In this document: positions 26,351 to 35,677 of the stretch, piece by piece | How positions within the stretch are numbered: position 1 is the stretch's first letter | How the letters are laid out: the number at the start of each line of letters is the position of its first letter | DNA from: an uncultured Bacteroidales bacterium | GTDB taxonomy: Bacteria; Bacteroidota; Bacteroidia; Bacteroidales; UBA932 | Reading direction: 5' to 3' | Assembly: GCA_900545245.1 (NCBI GenBank) | Contig: UQYV01000001.1 | Location: 1-64,000 of the forward strand | DNA length: 64,000 nt | Position numbers and translations under genes: made by a program | Notes under the pieces: generated by a model | The model's input: the letters and a program-made list of their open reading frames with translations, nothing else | What the model was told of the DNA's origin: nothing | Databases searched by the model: none

Positions 26351-27238
26351 ATGAAAAAAGCTTTATTCACGATTGCAGCTGTGGCGGCGGTGTTCTGCTG
26401 CTCCTGTACCAAGGATCTCGAAGATAGAGTAGGGGACCTTGAAAAGAAGGTTGATGCCCTTGAGGCTCAGGTGAAAAACAATGTGAACTCGATTGAGCAG
26501 TTGCTCACTGCCGCTGCGACGACGGTTACAGTCAAATCTGTTGTCAAGACAGAGAACGGCTATACTATAAATTTCAGTGATGGAACTAAAGCTGAGATTG
26601 CAAATGGTGTCGACGGACAGGATGCAGTCGCTCCAACAATCGGATTTAAGGAAGTGGATGGCGTTTTTTGCTGGACAGTCAATGGCGAACTCATCAAAAA
26701 CGGTGACGCCAATGTGCCTGTGACAGGAAAGGACGGCGTTGATGGCAAAACTCCTCAGTTCAAGATTGAGGACGGAGCCTGGAAGGTTTCTTTTGACGGC
26801 GAAACTTGGACAGATGTGCCTGTAACAGGAAAAGTTGCTCCGACTCTTGAAATGACCGAAACGGAGACTGAGTATGTCTTCACTTTAGGCGAAAGCGTCA
26901 TCAAAATTGCAAAATACTTTGAGTTCGCAATTAAGGTTGAAAGCCATCTCTTGAAGGTGGAACCAAATTCTCAACCTGTTTTCTCCTACACTATCACCGG
27001 AGCCGATGAGACTGTAAAGGTTATTATGAAAACAGAGAACATCACTGCCGTTCTTGATGAAAAAGCACAGACAGTCACGTTGCAGATTGGTGCCACTGTG
27101 CCGACAGGATATGTCCTTCTCAAGGCAATCCGCAACAGTGACGGTAAATATTCCGCACAATACATCAACGTCAAACAAGAGTACTACGGCACATTCGGCG
27201 GTTTGATTGTAAGCGATAAACGTGAGTATAACTGGTAA
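26351..27238 (+). CDS. Lipoprotein with coiled coil and PL29-N/DUF4988-like region
   Basis: The 295-residue protein has lipobox CCSC near residue 19. A short heptad coiled coil follows ('LEDRVGDLEKKVDALEAQV'), then a segment rich in 'GVDGQDAVAP' and 'GKDGVDGKTPQF' of the kind annotated as PL29-lyase N-terminal/DUF4988. Two near-identical modules, each ending 'PVTGK', are visible around residues 110-165. There is no lyase catalytic domain. Coiled coils behind the lipid anchor suggest a trimeric stalk that holds the domain off the membrane; this is inference. It lies 24 bp after the previous gene and 12 before the next. Confidence 0.7.
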   Translation: MKKALFTIAAVAAVFCCSCTKDLEDRVGDLEKKVDALEAQVKNNVNSIEQLLTAAATTVTVKSVVKTENGYTINFSDGTKAEIANGVDGQDAVAPTIGFKEVDGVFCWTVNGELIKNGDANVPVTGKDGVDGKTPQFKIEDGAWKVSFDGETWTDVPVTGKVAPTLEMTETETEYVFTLGESVIKIAKYFEFAIKVESHLLKVEPNSQPVFSYTITGADETVKVIMKTENITAVLDEKAQTVTLQIGATVPTGYVLLKAIRNSDGKYSAQYINVKQEYYGTFGGLIVSDKREYNW

Positions 27239-27250
27239 AACTGAATGAAT

Positions 27251-29545
27251 ATGAAAAAGATAACATATATTGCGGCCGCGCTTTTGGCATTTGTCGGCTG
27301 CGCAAAGCAAGAGATTGTTCCTCAGACAGCCGACACTCAGAGCATTTCAGTGACACTTCCTGTGGCAGAGGAACTTACGAAGGCTCATTTTGACGGAGCT
27401 AGTCACATCAAATTCGACAAAGGTGACGCCTTTTATGCTGCGATTGCCAAAACTGCATCTCCAACTCAGGCTGTTCAGGTTGCATCCAAGGCTGGATACC
27501 CTGCGAATACCAACTACGCGCTGTTCAACTTGGTGGATTCAGAGGCATCGGAACCTACTTTCAAGGGAAATTTCTACAGCATAACAGAAGCTAATTTTGA
27601 GGATAAGTATATTGTTTATGGACTTTTCCCTTCAACATATGCAAGTGGCTCGTCAAGCGATTTGACAAAGTGGACAATCAAACTTCCTGAAACTCAAGAT
27701 GAAGCCACTCAGGAAACTTGGCACGGAAAGGCGGATGCGCTGCTCGCAAAACCATCTATAATTTCAACTGCTGAACACACATTCGATGATACATACAAAG
27801 AGTACTCTTTGGCTCGTCCTAACGAAAAAATTGAATTTGCCCATCTTTTCGGATTCGGAAAACTCAGTTTTGCAGGGATTCCGGAACAGTACAAGGACCT
27901 TGTGGTCAAGTCTGTTTCCATTAAGGCTGTGGGTACAAAGAAGGATATTGCCGGCACTTTCTATGTGAATGTGACAACTGAAATTGATGAATTAGGAGAT
28001 TTGAAAGCATCAAAGCCTAAGGATTGCATCACACTCAAGGGCGACGGAACAACCACAATTTCAGACTATAAGGCTTGGTTTGTTGCAAATCCGGGAACCT
28101 ACGATGTTGAAATTACTGTCAGCACAGCAAAGGCTGATTTTGTGTTCAAACGTTCTGAACTCATAGTTACAAGGGGCGTAATCACCGAACCTACAGTAAA
28201 TTATGGTAAAGTTGCCGACGACGCAGCCATCAGTCACGACGTCGCTCTTGCTGAGGGCGAGACCTGGACAACAGGGGTCCTCAAATCCGGCGACTGTATG
28301 TCTTCATCCACTCCGATTAAGGCCTGGGGCGCAGGCGAGAAGAAGATGAACTTCTTTGTTGATTATGTTTATCTTGGAGCGAGCAATTCGAACTCTCCAT
28401 CTCCTTGTACCGATTATAGCAGCGGAAAATGTGTCCAGGGGCTCACTTCAAAGACACTTATGGGCGGAGCGGCTTTGCTCTCTTCTGAAGCTTCTTTCAG
28501 CGGAATGACACAAATCAAGCTCAACTGTGGTGTTTACACCCCATCTGCAACTGCCGATTTTACAGTTTATTCTGAACTTGAAGGCAAGCAGACTCAGATT
28601 GGTAAGGTTACAGTTGAGGGAACAAACGCAAATGTGGATGGAAAGAACTTTTTCTTTGACGTCCCTGAGGCAGGTCGCGCCGGTGTCTTGGTTGTTAAGG
28701 CTGATAATCTTTCACCTGAGGATGCCCGTCCATACGTTGGAAGCATCACCATCAATCCTGATGCTGAAATCGTTCTTGGACAGACGACCTTGAAGGTTGC
28801 CAAGACTGCTTCCGCAAACGAAATCTCTTGCGGCATTTTTGCTGCCAAGGGCGAGCCTACAGTTAAGGTTGCAGAGGATGCTGCAAGTTGGATTACCGGA
28901 GCGGCATACGCTGACGGTAAGCTTACATTCAATGTCGCCGAGAATGCGGGAAGCAAACGAACCGGCGTTGTCACCGTGACTGTGAAAGGTTTGACTGATG
29001 TTTCTGAGACACTCACAGTTGTGCAGGCGAGTGCAACTGCTGTGGAGTACAAATTCAAGATAACAGCTGAAACTCTCAAGGCTGCTATTGCTGCTGCGAC
29101 TGAAGGTGGAGCAACATTTAGCGAGTGGGATTCGTTTACAACATCATTCACCGCAACTGCTACGGATGGTTCAGGAAAAACAACTGATGTTGAATTGATT
29201 TTCAAAGACCTCGGTATGCAAGATTCCGTTTCAGATTCATTTAAGATGAAGTCGACAGGTACTGTTACTACAACCTCTTCCATAGGATTCATTGAGAATG
29301 TCTGTGTGGTTTCAACCGGCAAGACAGCTACCAATCCGACTAGTTATACTGACGTTGCTATTAAGACTTCAACAGATGGAAGCACTTGGGCAATTCTCAA
29401 AGGTGGCCTGTATGAAAAGAACGATGTATATTATACCAATACATTCACCAATGAGGATGAGTCTCAAGTTTGGTTCCAGATGTGCTGCGGTGGTTGGAAC
29501 ATCTTGAGATTTAAGAGTATCGAACTCACCTACGTTGCTGAATAA
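27251..29545 (+). CDS. Large surface lipoprotein with a BACON-like domain
   Basis: The 764-residue lipoprotein (lipobox FVGC) has an N-terminal part similar in style to fimbrillin-like proteins: a 'THAHFDGASHIKF'-type motif reads here 'TKAHFDGASHIKF'. A BACON-like beta-sandwich sits near residues 510-595 ('NEISCGIFAAKGEPTVKVAED' then 'GVVTVTVKGLTDVSETLTVVQA'). The C-terminal 170 residues form a separate beta-rich domain. No catalytic motif is seen. I chose the ATG at 27251, six bases inside the longest frame, because it gives the standard lipoprotein signal MKKITYIAAALLAFVGC. It is probably a ligand-binding or structural surface component. Confidence 0.7.
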   Translation: MKKITYIAAALLAFVGCAKQEIVPQTADTQSISVTLPVAEELTKAHFDGASHIKFDKGDAFYAAIAKTASPTQAVQVASKAGYPANTNYALFNLVDSEASEPTFKGNFYSITEANFEDKYIVYGLFPSTYASGSSSDLTKWTIKLPETQDEATQETWHGKADALLAKPSIISTAEHTFDDTYKEYSLARPNEKIEFAHLFGFGKLSFAGIPEQYKDLVVKSVSIKAVGTKKDIAGTFYVNVTTEIDELGDLKASKPKDCITLKGDGTTTISDYKAWFVANPGTYDVEITVSTAKADFVFKRSELIVTRGVITEPTVNYGKVADDAAISHDVALAEGETWTTGVLKSGDCMSSSTPIKAWGAGEKKMNFFVDYVYLGASNSNSPSPCTDYSSGKCVQGLTSKTLMGGAALLSSEASFSGMTQIKLNCGVYTPSATADFTVYSELEGKQTQIGKVTVEGTNANVDGKNFFFDVPEAGRAGVLVVKADNLSPEDARPYVGSITINPDAEIVLGQTTLKVAKTASANEISCGIFAAKGEPTVKVAEDAASWITGAAYADGKLTFNVAENAGSKRTGVVTVTVKGLTDVSETLTVVQASATAVEYKFKITAETLKAAIAAATEGGATFSEWDSFTTSFTATATDGSGKTTDVELIFKDLGMQDSVSDSFKMKSTGTVTTTSSIGFIENVCVVSTGKTATNPTSYTDVAIKTSTDGSTWAILKGGLYEKNDVYYTNTFTNEDESQVWFQMCCGGWNILRFKSIELTYVAE

Positions 29546-29556
29546 TATTCGCTTAG

Positions 29557-30750
29557 ATGAAATTAAACTCTATTGCAAATTTTTTAAGGACAATTGTGGC
29601 CACAGCTTTGACTGTGGTCACAATTTCCGCTTGTGAACCGGTCTCAAACTCGGACGAAGAACAGGCGGACATCATTTCCATTGTTGGCGCGAAGGTGGTT
29701 CAGGTCGATGCTGCCGGGGGAGATGTGGAGCTTTCCTACAAACTCAGCGATGCACCGGATGGGGCTGCGCTCACTCTGGAGTTCGACTGCGACTGGATTG
29801 AGCGGGCTGCGGAAAACTCTGAGGAAGACGCCAAGACTCCGGCACTTGCGGAAACCGGCTCCAACCCCGATGCAGAGAATGTGATAAGCAGCGCCGACAT
29901 CCTGAAGGTCAGAGTGAATGTAAAGGAGAACGATTCGGCTTCTTCCCGCACGGGAAAAGTCTTTTTCAAGCTCAAGGGAGCGAAGACCGTGTCGCTGTCC
30001 ATCCTTCAGAAGGCAAATCCCGAGTATGTCGTCAATAACCAGATGTCCTTTTCTCTGGATGTGACCGAGATTACGGAATCCACCGTGAAATTCACTGTGG
30101 CTCCGAACATTGAGGACTCGTACTACTATTACGGATTCTTCCCGACTGCAGAGTTTGACCGTTTCCCGACGCCGGCTGAGTTTGTGGCATCCACTGTCGC
30201 TGATATGAAAGCTTATGCCGAAAAATTCGAGGAAAAGAACGGCTTCAAATTCAATTTGAAGAACTACCTCTACAAAGGCTATCGTTCTACAACTCAGGTG
30301 AGTCTGATTCCTTCAACCGACTACTATTTCCTGGCGTTCGACCTCACTCCGGGTTGGGGATACAGCGGAAGGGTTTCGACTAAAAAATTCAGAACCTCTG
30401 ATGTTCCACCGTCTTCCGGGGCTTTTATCATCAACTATGATCAGAAAAAGGGCATTGTGGGCATCCAACCGACCGAATTTGCTTCAGGAAAATTCGGACT
30501 GGGTATTGCACTTGCCGAATCTTTGGAGGAGTGCAAGTCTCCACGTGGACTTGTCAGCAAATTTGTGGAAAGCATGGGGTATGATCTGAATTTGTATAAT
30601 GTCGTCGACGGTTACAGAGGATTGCCGGTTTCGCAATATTCGGACATAGTTGACGGCACGAATTATGTGGCGTTCGCATTCCTCTACAACAACTCCCAAA
30701 TATCCGAAATAGCGTGGTTGGAGTTTACTTACAAAAGCCCTAATAGATAG
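29557..30750 (+). CDS. BACON-like lipoprotein, paralogue A
   Basis: The 397-residue protein has a lipobox-like ISAC and an acidic +2 region (EPVSNSDEEQAD). An N-terminal BACON-like beta-sandwich (about 40-155, ending 'VSLSILQKA') and a second domain beginning 'MSFSLDVTEITESTVKFTVAPN' follow. The second domain holds a conserved block, 'STDYYFLAFDLTPGWGYSGRVS'. The next gene has the same two-domain plan, including an equivalent 'RTDFYLTAFDLSF' block, so the two are diverged tandem paralogues. Function is unknown; the context makes it a surface partner of the downstream subtilase and SusC/SusD. Confidence 0.68.
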   Translation: MKLNSIANFLRTIVATALTVVTISACEPVSNSDEEQADIISIVGAKVVQVDAAGGDVELSYKLSDAPDGAALTLEFDCDWIERAAENSEEDAKTPALAETGSNPDAENVISSADILKVRVNVKENDSASSRTGKVFFKLKGAKTVSLSILQKANPEYVVNNQMSFSLDVTEITESTVKFTVAPNIEDSYYYYGFFPTAEFDRFPTPAEFVASTVADMKAYAEKFEEKNGFKFNLKNYLYKGYRSTTQVSLIPSTDYYFLAFDLTPGWGYSGRVSTKKFRTSDVPPSSGAFIINYDQKKGIVGIQPTEFASGKFGLGIALAESLEECKSPRGLVSKFVESMGYDLNLYNVVDGYRGLPVSQYSDIVDGTNYVAFAFLYNNSQISEIAWLEFTYKSPNR

Positions 30751-30805
30751 GTACTTATAATTTGGATGCCGAAAGGTATCGAGTTAAACATACGGAACGT
30801 ATATT

Positions 30806-31897
30806 ATGAAATTTCGTTTTCTTGCAATATCAGCTCTCGCTCTGGCGGTCCTCGCGGCAGCCGTTTCTTGCGAGCCGCAGGAGCAGCCCATCACGACTGA
30901 TTCTTCTTTTGTATTGGGTACAAATGTGGTCAAAGTCGGTTTGGAGGGTGGCGACCTTTGGCAGAAATACAGAATCGAAGGCCCGAAAGAGGGCAGGACC
31001 GCTTCTGTGACAAGTGCGAGCGATTGGATAAGAATCAAGGATGTCTATTCTTCGGAGTTTTGCTTCTCCGTCGCAAAAAATGAAAGCGGGAAAGACCGTA
31101 TCGGGGAGATTCAACTTGCCTGTGAAGGCACGGAATCTCTTCGTTTGCGTGTAATCCAGAGCGGTTCGACGGGCGGAGAATCGGTGTTCAAGAATTTTCG
31201 TCTCACTGTGAGCGACATAACGACATCCACCTGCCGCATTCAGGTGAAACCTGTGGATGCCGCAAAGACTTATGTCTACGCTGTGGTGAGAAAGGCTGAA
31301 TATGACAAGGAAACTGCAAAAACCTACATCGAGTCCAGAATAAAGCAGGTGAAGGAAATGGCCGCAATGAACGCTCAGTCGCCTGCCCTTTATCTCTCCT
31401 GTGGCTCAGTCGACACAAACACGCTCCCGACCGAGCAACAGCCATATCTTTATGACCGCACGGATTTCTATCTCACGGCATTTGACCTGAGTTTCAACCC
31501 ATCTGACGGAAGTTTCAGCTACAGCGGGGACATCGACCTCCTGCCTTTCACTTCGGCTTCAGCATCTCCGTCATCGATGAAACTTTCCATAGTCCAAAAC
31601 GGTTCTTTTGTCACAGTCAAAGCAAGCGGTTCAAACGACACATATATCTGTGACTATATGGAACTCAGCGCGTGGGAAGAACTCGACAATCCCGATTTCG
31701 CGGCTCATCAGTATCTTCTCTATGCCAAGAAACTCGGTTATTATAAGTCTTACACCGGAACCCACATCATCGACCTTTCGCAAGACGAGAATATGGTCAA
31801 AGGGGGAAAATATGTCGCCTATGCGGTGGGATACCGCGACAGCGAAAAAGACGGTGGGCTCACTACTGAAGTGAAATATTTAGAATTTACTTATTGA
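30806..31897 (+). CDS. BACON-like lipoprotein, paralogue B
   Basis: The 363-residue lipoprotein (lipobox AVSC, then EPQEQPITTD) mirrors the preceding protein: a BACON-like domain (about 30-120, ending 'LRLRVIQSG') and a domain beginning 'NFRLTVSDITTSTCRIQVKP'. It ends 'YVAYAVGYRDSEKDGGLTTEVKYLEFTY', matching 'YVAFAFLYNN...EIAWLEFTY' in paralogue A. The 55-bp gap before it is the largest in this part of the run and could hold a secondary promoter, although I see no clear consensus. The following subtilase gene starts 7 bases after its stop. Confidence 0.68.
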   Translation: MKFRFLAISALALAVLAAAVSCEPQEQPITTDSSFVLGTNVVKVGLEGGDLWQKYRIEGPKEGRTASVTSASDWIRIKDVYSSEFCFSVAKNESGKDRIGEIQLACEGTESLRLRVIQSGSTGGESVFKNFRLTVSDITTSTCRIQVKPVDAAKTYVYAVVRKAEYDKETAKTYIESRIKQVKEMAAMNAQSPALYLSCGSVDTNTLPTEQQPYLYDRTDFYLTAFDLSFNPSDGSFSYSGDIDLLPFTSASASPSSMKLSIVQNGSFVTVKASGSNDTYICDYMELSAWEELDNPDFAAHQYLLYAKKLGYYKSYTGTHIIDLSQDENMVKGGKYVAYAVGYRDSEKDGGLTTEVKYLEFTY

Positions 31898-31904
31898 TAT
31901 TTTT

Positions 31905-33809
31905 ATGAATTCAGTATCCAGAAGAACGTTTTATCCACTTCTATTGACAGTCTTGGCCGTGACGGCCTCCTGTTCAAAGCAGAATGTGGAGGAGGATGCA
32001 CCCGAAACAGGAGGGGCTATTGTCATTAACGAAGGCATTGGCGCTGCAGTGAGGGGAGAACTCCTGATTCAGGTGAAACCTGTCTCAACAAAATCTACGG
32101 GAAACATTGCTGATGCTACTGCGGGGACCGGCGAAATTGCCGAGGTTCTCGGGGCGAACGGGACATTCCGTCTCGAAAGGCTTTTCCCGGAATGTGGCAA
32201 ATTTGAGCAAAGAACCAGGGAAGAAGGGCTTGACCGCTGGTATGTGGCAAGTTTTGACAAATCCCTTGAGACTTCCGTTTTGGTGCGTCAGCTTCGCCGC
32301 TGTGCCACAGTGGAATGTATCGAATGTCCGATGGAAATACGCTCTTGCGACGAAGACCCGCTTGCGCCTTTCTCGGCTGTAGCTCAGCCGTTGAATCAGA
32401 CCAAGGCTATGGTATCGCGCCCGGCCACCTTCCCTTTCAATGAGAGCGAAGATTCGCAGCAAAGGCAGTGGCACTACAACAACAGCGGTTCCGTCTTTGG
32501 AAACAGCAGCCTTGTAGGTGCCGACGCAAATGTCTGGCAGGCTTGGACCAAGGCCACAGGAAATCCCGATGTGATTGTGGCGGTGATTGACCAGGGCGTG
32601 AAGTATGATCACGAAGATCTCGCCGCAAATATGTGGATTAACCGGGAAGAGATTCCCGGCAACGGAATCGACGACGACGGAAACGGATATGTTGACGACG
32701 TCTACGGATACAACTATAACGACAATAAAGGTGAAATCGTCACTTCCGAAAAGCAGTCTCACGGCACCCACGTTGCGGGAACGATTGCTGCGGTCAACAA
32801 TAACGGCATAGGTGTGAACGGCATCGCCGGAGGTTCGGGCAAGGGAGACGGAGTGAAGATTATGTCTCTCCAATGTCTGAGCAGCGGTGAGAGCGGCGAG
32901 TCCGGAGCCGGACTTGCGGGAACAGTGCGTGCGATGAAATATGCTGCCGACAACGGTGCGGTGATTTGCCAGAACAGCTGGGGATATGCAACCAAACTCA
33001 GCTGGAACAACTGGACACGCGGAACTTACGGAGCGCTCAGACGTGCGATGGACTATTTCATCAAATACGCCGGAGTGGACGAAAACGGCAACCAGTCCGG
33101 TCCGATGAAGGGCGGACTCATCATCTTTGCAGCCGGAAACGAGGCTGTGGGCTACGACTCCTATCCTGCTGCGGACAAGAACGTTGTCAGTGTGGCGGCA
33201 TATTCCTATCTCGGCACCACGGCAATCTATTCCAACTACGGAACTTGGATTGACATTTCCGCTCCGGGTGGAGACGTTTCGGTCGACAGCAAATATGGCG
33301 GAATCTACAGCACCCTTGTCAGTGCCGACGGACAGTCCGACTACGGGTATATGCAGGGAACCTCAATGGCCTGCCCTCACGTGAGCGGAGCCTGCGCCCT
33401 CGCTGTTTCATACTACTATGGAAAGGACAAAAGGATGGGGCTCACCCCGGACAAGCTCCGCTCCGCACTTCTCAGCTCGGCTGCTCCGATTAACTCCTCT
33501 CTCGCCCCTGCCTATGTGGGAAAGATGGGAGTTGGCAAACTCGACACTTGGAGCCTTCTGAAATATATGGACTTCCTCTCCGATATGCCTGATTGTGTCC
33601 TCGCAGTGGGAGAGACTGCCTCCATTGAACTTGGAGAGTATTTCCCGTCATTGCAGGTTGTTTCGTACACGGTTTCTGATGAGAAGGTTGTCGATGTTTC
33701 GCTCGATGGAGACAAACTCATTCTCAGCGGAAAATCCGCAGGAAGTTCTGTAGTGACGCTCTCGGACGGATGTGCGCTTTATAAGAAATTTGAAATTACT
33801 GTCAGATGA
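31905..33809 (+). CDS. Subtilisin-family (S8) serine protease lipoprotein
   Basis: The 634-residue protein has a lipobox (TASC, Cys about 23) with an acidic following region (EEDAPE). A prodomain-like segment (about 50-150, 'RLERLFPECGKFEQRTREEGL') precedes an S8 catalytic domain (about 190-555). The triad is visible: Asp229 in 'VIVAVIDQGV' (DQG in place of the usual DTG/DSG), His286 in 'SHGTHVAGT', and Ser487 in 'GTSMACPHVSG', with oxyanion Asn412 in 'AAGNE'. An Asp-rich 'NGIDDDGNGYVDD' probably binds calcium. The C-terminus is a small Ig-like domain. All catalytic residues are present, so it should be active. Anchored at the surface, it could cut proteins into peptides for the SusC/SusD transporter encoded next. 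Confidence 0.9.
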   Translation: MNSVSRRTFYPLLLTVLAVTASCSKQNVEEDAPETGGAIVINEGIGAAVRGELLIQVKPVSTKSTGNIADATAGTGEIAEVLGANGTFRLERLFPECGKFEQRTREEGLDRWYVASFDKSLETSVLVRQLRRCATVECIECPMEIRSCDEDPLAPFSAVAQPLNQTKAMVSRPATFPFNESEDSQQRQWHYNNSGSVFGNSSLVGADANVWQAWTKATGNPDVIVAVIDQGVKYDHEDLAANMWINREEIPGNGIDDDGNGYVDDVYGYNYNDNKGEIVTSEKQSHGTHVAGTIAAVNNNGIGVNGIAGGSGKGDGVKIMSLQCLSSGESGESGAGLAGTVRAMKYAADNGAVICQNSWGYATKLSWNNWTRGTYGALRRAMDYFIKYAGVDENGNQSGPMKGGLIIFAAGNEAVGYDSYPAADKNVVSVAAYSYLGTTAIYSNYGTWIDISAPGGDVSVDSKYGGIYSTLVSADGQSDYGYMQGTSMACPHVSGACALAVSYYYGKDKRMGLTPDKLRSALLSSAAPINSSLAPAYVGKMGVGKLDTWSLLKYMDFLSDMPDCVLAVGETASIELGEYFPSLQVVSYTVSDEKVVDVSLDGDKLILSGKSAGSSVVTLSDGCALYKKFEITVR

Positions 33810-35665
33810 TGAGAAAGCCTATTATAGAAACAGTTATACTTGCAGCCCTCTTTGCCGCCATACCTTTTGGTTGTGTGAAAGAGCAGGCTGAACCGGATGT
33901 GCTTTCCGGACCGCTTCCGGAGCCGAAGGTGGTTGTCGGTGACATTTCCTGCACATCCTTTAAAGTCTCTTGGGATGCCGTGACGGATGCCGGTTCATAT
34001 ACATATATATTCAACGGTTCTGAGGAAAAGACAACCCGCGATAACAGTCTCGTTTTCGACAAATTGGAGCCAAAGCAGTCCTATTCATTCTCGGTGAAGG
34101 CAAATGCGGGCAACAACGGCGACCACACGGATTCCAAATTCGTGAATATTCGCGTCGTCACCGAAGACTATAGCGAACTTTCCGCTCCCGAGCCTGTGCT
34201 GGTGGCCTCATACAGGTCCAAAACCATAATCCGTTGGAACTCAGTCTACGGGGCAAGTTCATATTCCTACAAAGTCGACAAATACAGTGGAAAAACCTCT
34301 TCCAATTCCATTGAAATCGGAGGACTCGAAGGCTCAACGGAGTATGTGTTCGAACTCACCGCACATTCTGACGACAAATACATAAATGATTCTCCCGCTG
34401 CGCAGCTTCGTTTTACGACACGTCCGGAGTCGGAAGATATTCCTCAGATTATAATGGCCCATGTCGAGACCGGTTCCGACTATTCGAAGTTCAACGTCTA
34501 TGCGCTCCCGGATTTCCTCTACATCTATTTCGGAATTCCGGCAAGCTATTTCGAGCGCTACTCTGACGAAGAAACCCGTGACCGCTATCTCGCTGCATAT
34601 CTGCAAGTTCTCAAGGATAGCGGTGTCAGCGTCGCGACGGGAATTTCCCAATATGCTAAGAACGGAACCTCAAGTTATATCGAGAGCCCGCTCTATCCGG
34701 AGACTTCATACTACATTGTGGCTTTCGGAGTGAATACTGACGGACAGGCGACCACGCCACTGTATAAGTACAAGACCAAGACTTTGCCTGAGGCCACTGC
34801 GCCAATCCCGCCGGTAGAAGGTGCGGACTGGTTCAAACAGAGCCTCTTTCACGCAATTCTCGGACAGTACAATGCATCCAACTGCCTCTGGCTCAAGTGG
34901 CTCGGCAAAGATGTGACAAGTGTGAAGGAAATCCTGACTTCAACCACATCCTATAAGCTTTACTTCAAGAGTGACCCGGAACTTTTCAAGGCTTATGTCG
35001 AGGAAAAGGGCAATCTCTACGATGACGAGGCGACACTTGGACACATCAATTCGGAGAAGGGCTTCACCACGAGATTCACTCTTAACCCTTCCACTTCCTA
35101 CACTCTCGGCACACTTGCAGAGAATGCCGCTGGGGAGAAGACCTTCGTGGTCAATTCTCTCGCCACCAAGTCCTCTGCCAACTACTACGACTGGGTGCAG
35201 GTGACTCTCGGAGTCGACGCATCGGACAATAATGTACTTGTCGGCGTCTTAAAGTTTGACAATGAGCCTGTTGTCGCTCCTATGGCTATGAAACTTAAAG
35301 GCTTGAAGTATTATTTCTGCGAGAGTTCGGAACTTAGCGGAATCTCCACCGACAAGGCTGCGGAAGTGGTTGCCGCTAAGGGCGTTGACTGCACCGAGGC
35401 GGAATTGGAAATCATCAATATGACTGGTTCGCTTTCACTTTCTTTCGGTAAGGATGGTGCTCCTCTCAAACCTGAGACCGACTATTTCCTGCTCGCCACT
35501 TTCACAGAGAGCGCCGGCGATTCCGTCACAAGATTTGCGACAGCAAAGACCGGCAAGGCAGAGGAAGGCACAAAGGCCGTCTTCGGCAAGCCTCGTGCAA
35601 GAATTGAGTTCAATACTCCGGAGATGATAGACATCTACAGTCCGGTTGTGGGGGATGTATTCTAA
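33806..35665 (+). CDS. Lipoprotein with fibronectin type III domains
   Basis: The 619-residue protein overlaps the subtilase stop by four bases (ATGA), implying translational coupling. It has a lipobox (PFGC) and two FN3 domains (about 38-118 and 128-212), marked by 'SFKVSWDAVTDAGSYTYIF' with 'PKQSYSFSVKA' and by 'TIIRWNSVYGASSYSYKV' with 'STEYVFELTA'. About 400 further residues form beta-rich repeats with recurrent 'ETDYFLLATF'-like strands. FN3 modules usually bind proteins or glycans or act as spacers. Its coupling to the protease suggests a substrate-binding subunit; that is inference. Confidence 0.72.
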   Translation: MMRKPIIETVILAALFAAIPFGCVKEQAEPDVLSGPLPEPKVVVGDISCTSFKVSWDAVTDAGSYTYIFNGSEEKTTRDNSLVFDKLEPKQSYSFSVKANAGNNGDHTDSKFVNIRVVTEDYSELSAPEPVLVASYRSKTIIRWNSVYGASSYSYKVDKYSGKTSSNSIEIGGLEGSTEYVFELTAHSDDKYINDSPAAQLRFTTRPESEDIPQIIMAHVETGSDYSKFNVYALPDFLYIYFGIPASYFERYSDEETRDRYLAAYLQVLKDSGVSVATGISQYAKNGTSSYIESPLYPETSYYIVAFGVNTDGQATTPLYKYKTKTLPEATAPIPPVEGADWFKQSLFHAILGQYNASNCLWLKWLGKDVTSVKEILTSTTSYKLYFKSDPELFKAYVEEKGNLYDDEATLGHINSEKGFTTRFTLNPSTSYTLGTLAENAAGEKTFVVNSLATKSSANYYDWVQVTLGVDASDNNVLVGVLKFDNEPVVAPMAMKLKGLKYYFCESSELSGISTDKAAEVVAAKGVDCTEAELEIINMTGSLSLSFGKDGAPLKPETDYFLLATFTESAGDSVTRFATAKTGKAEEGTKAVFGKPRARIEFNTPEMIDIYSPVVGDVF

Positions 35666-35677
35666 AGAGAGAGAAAT

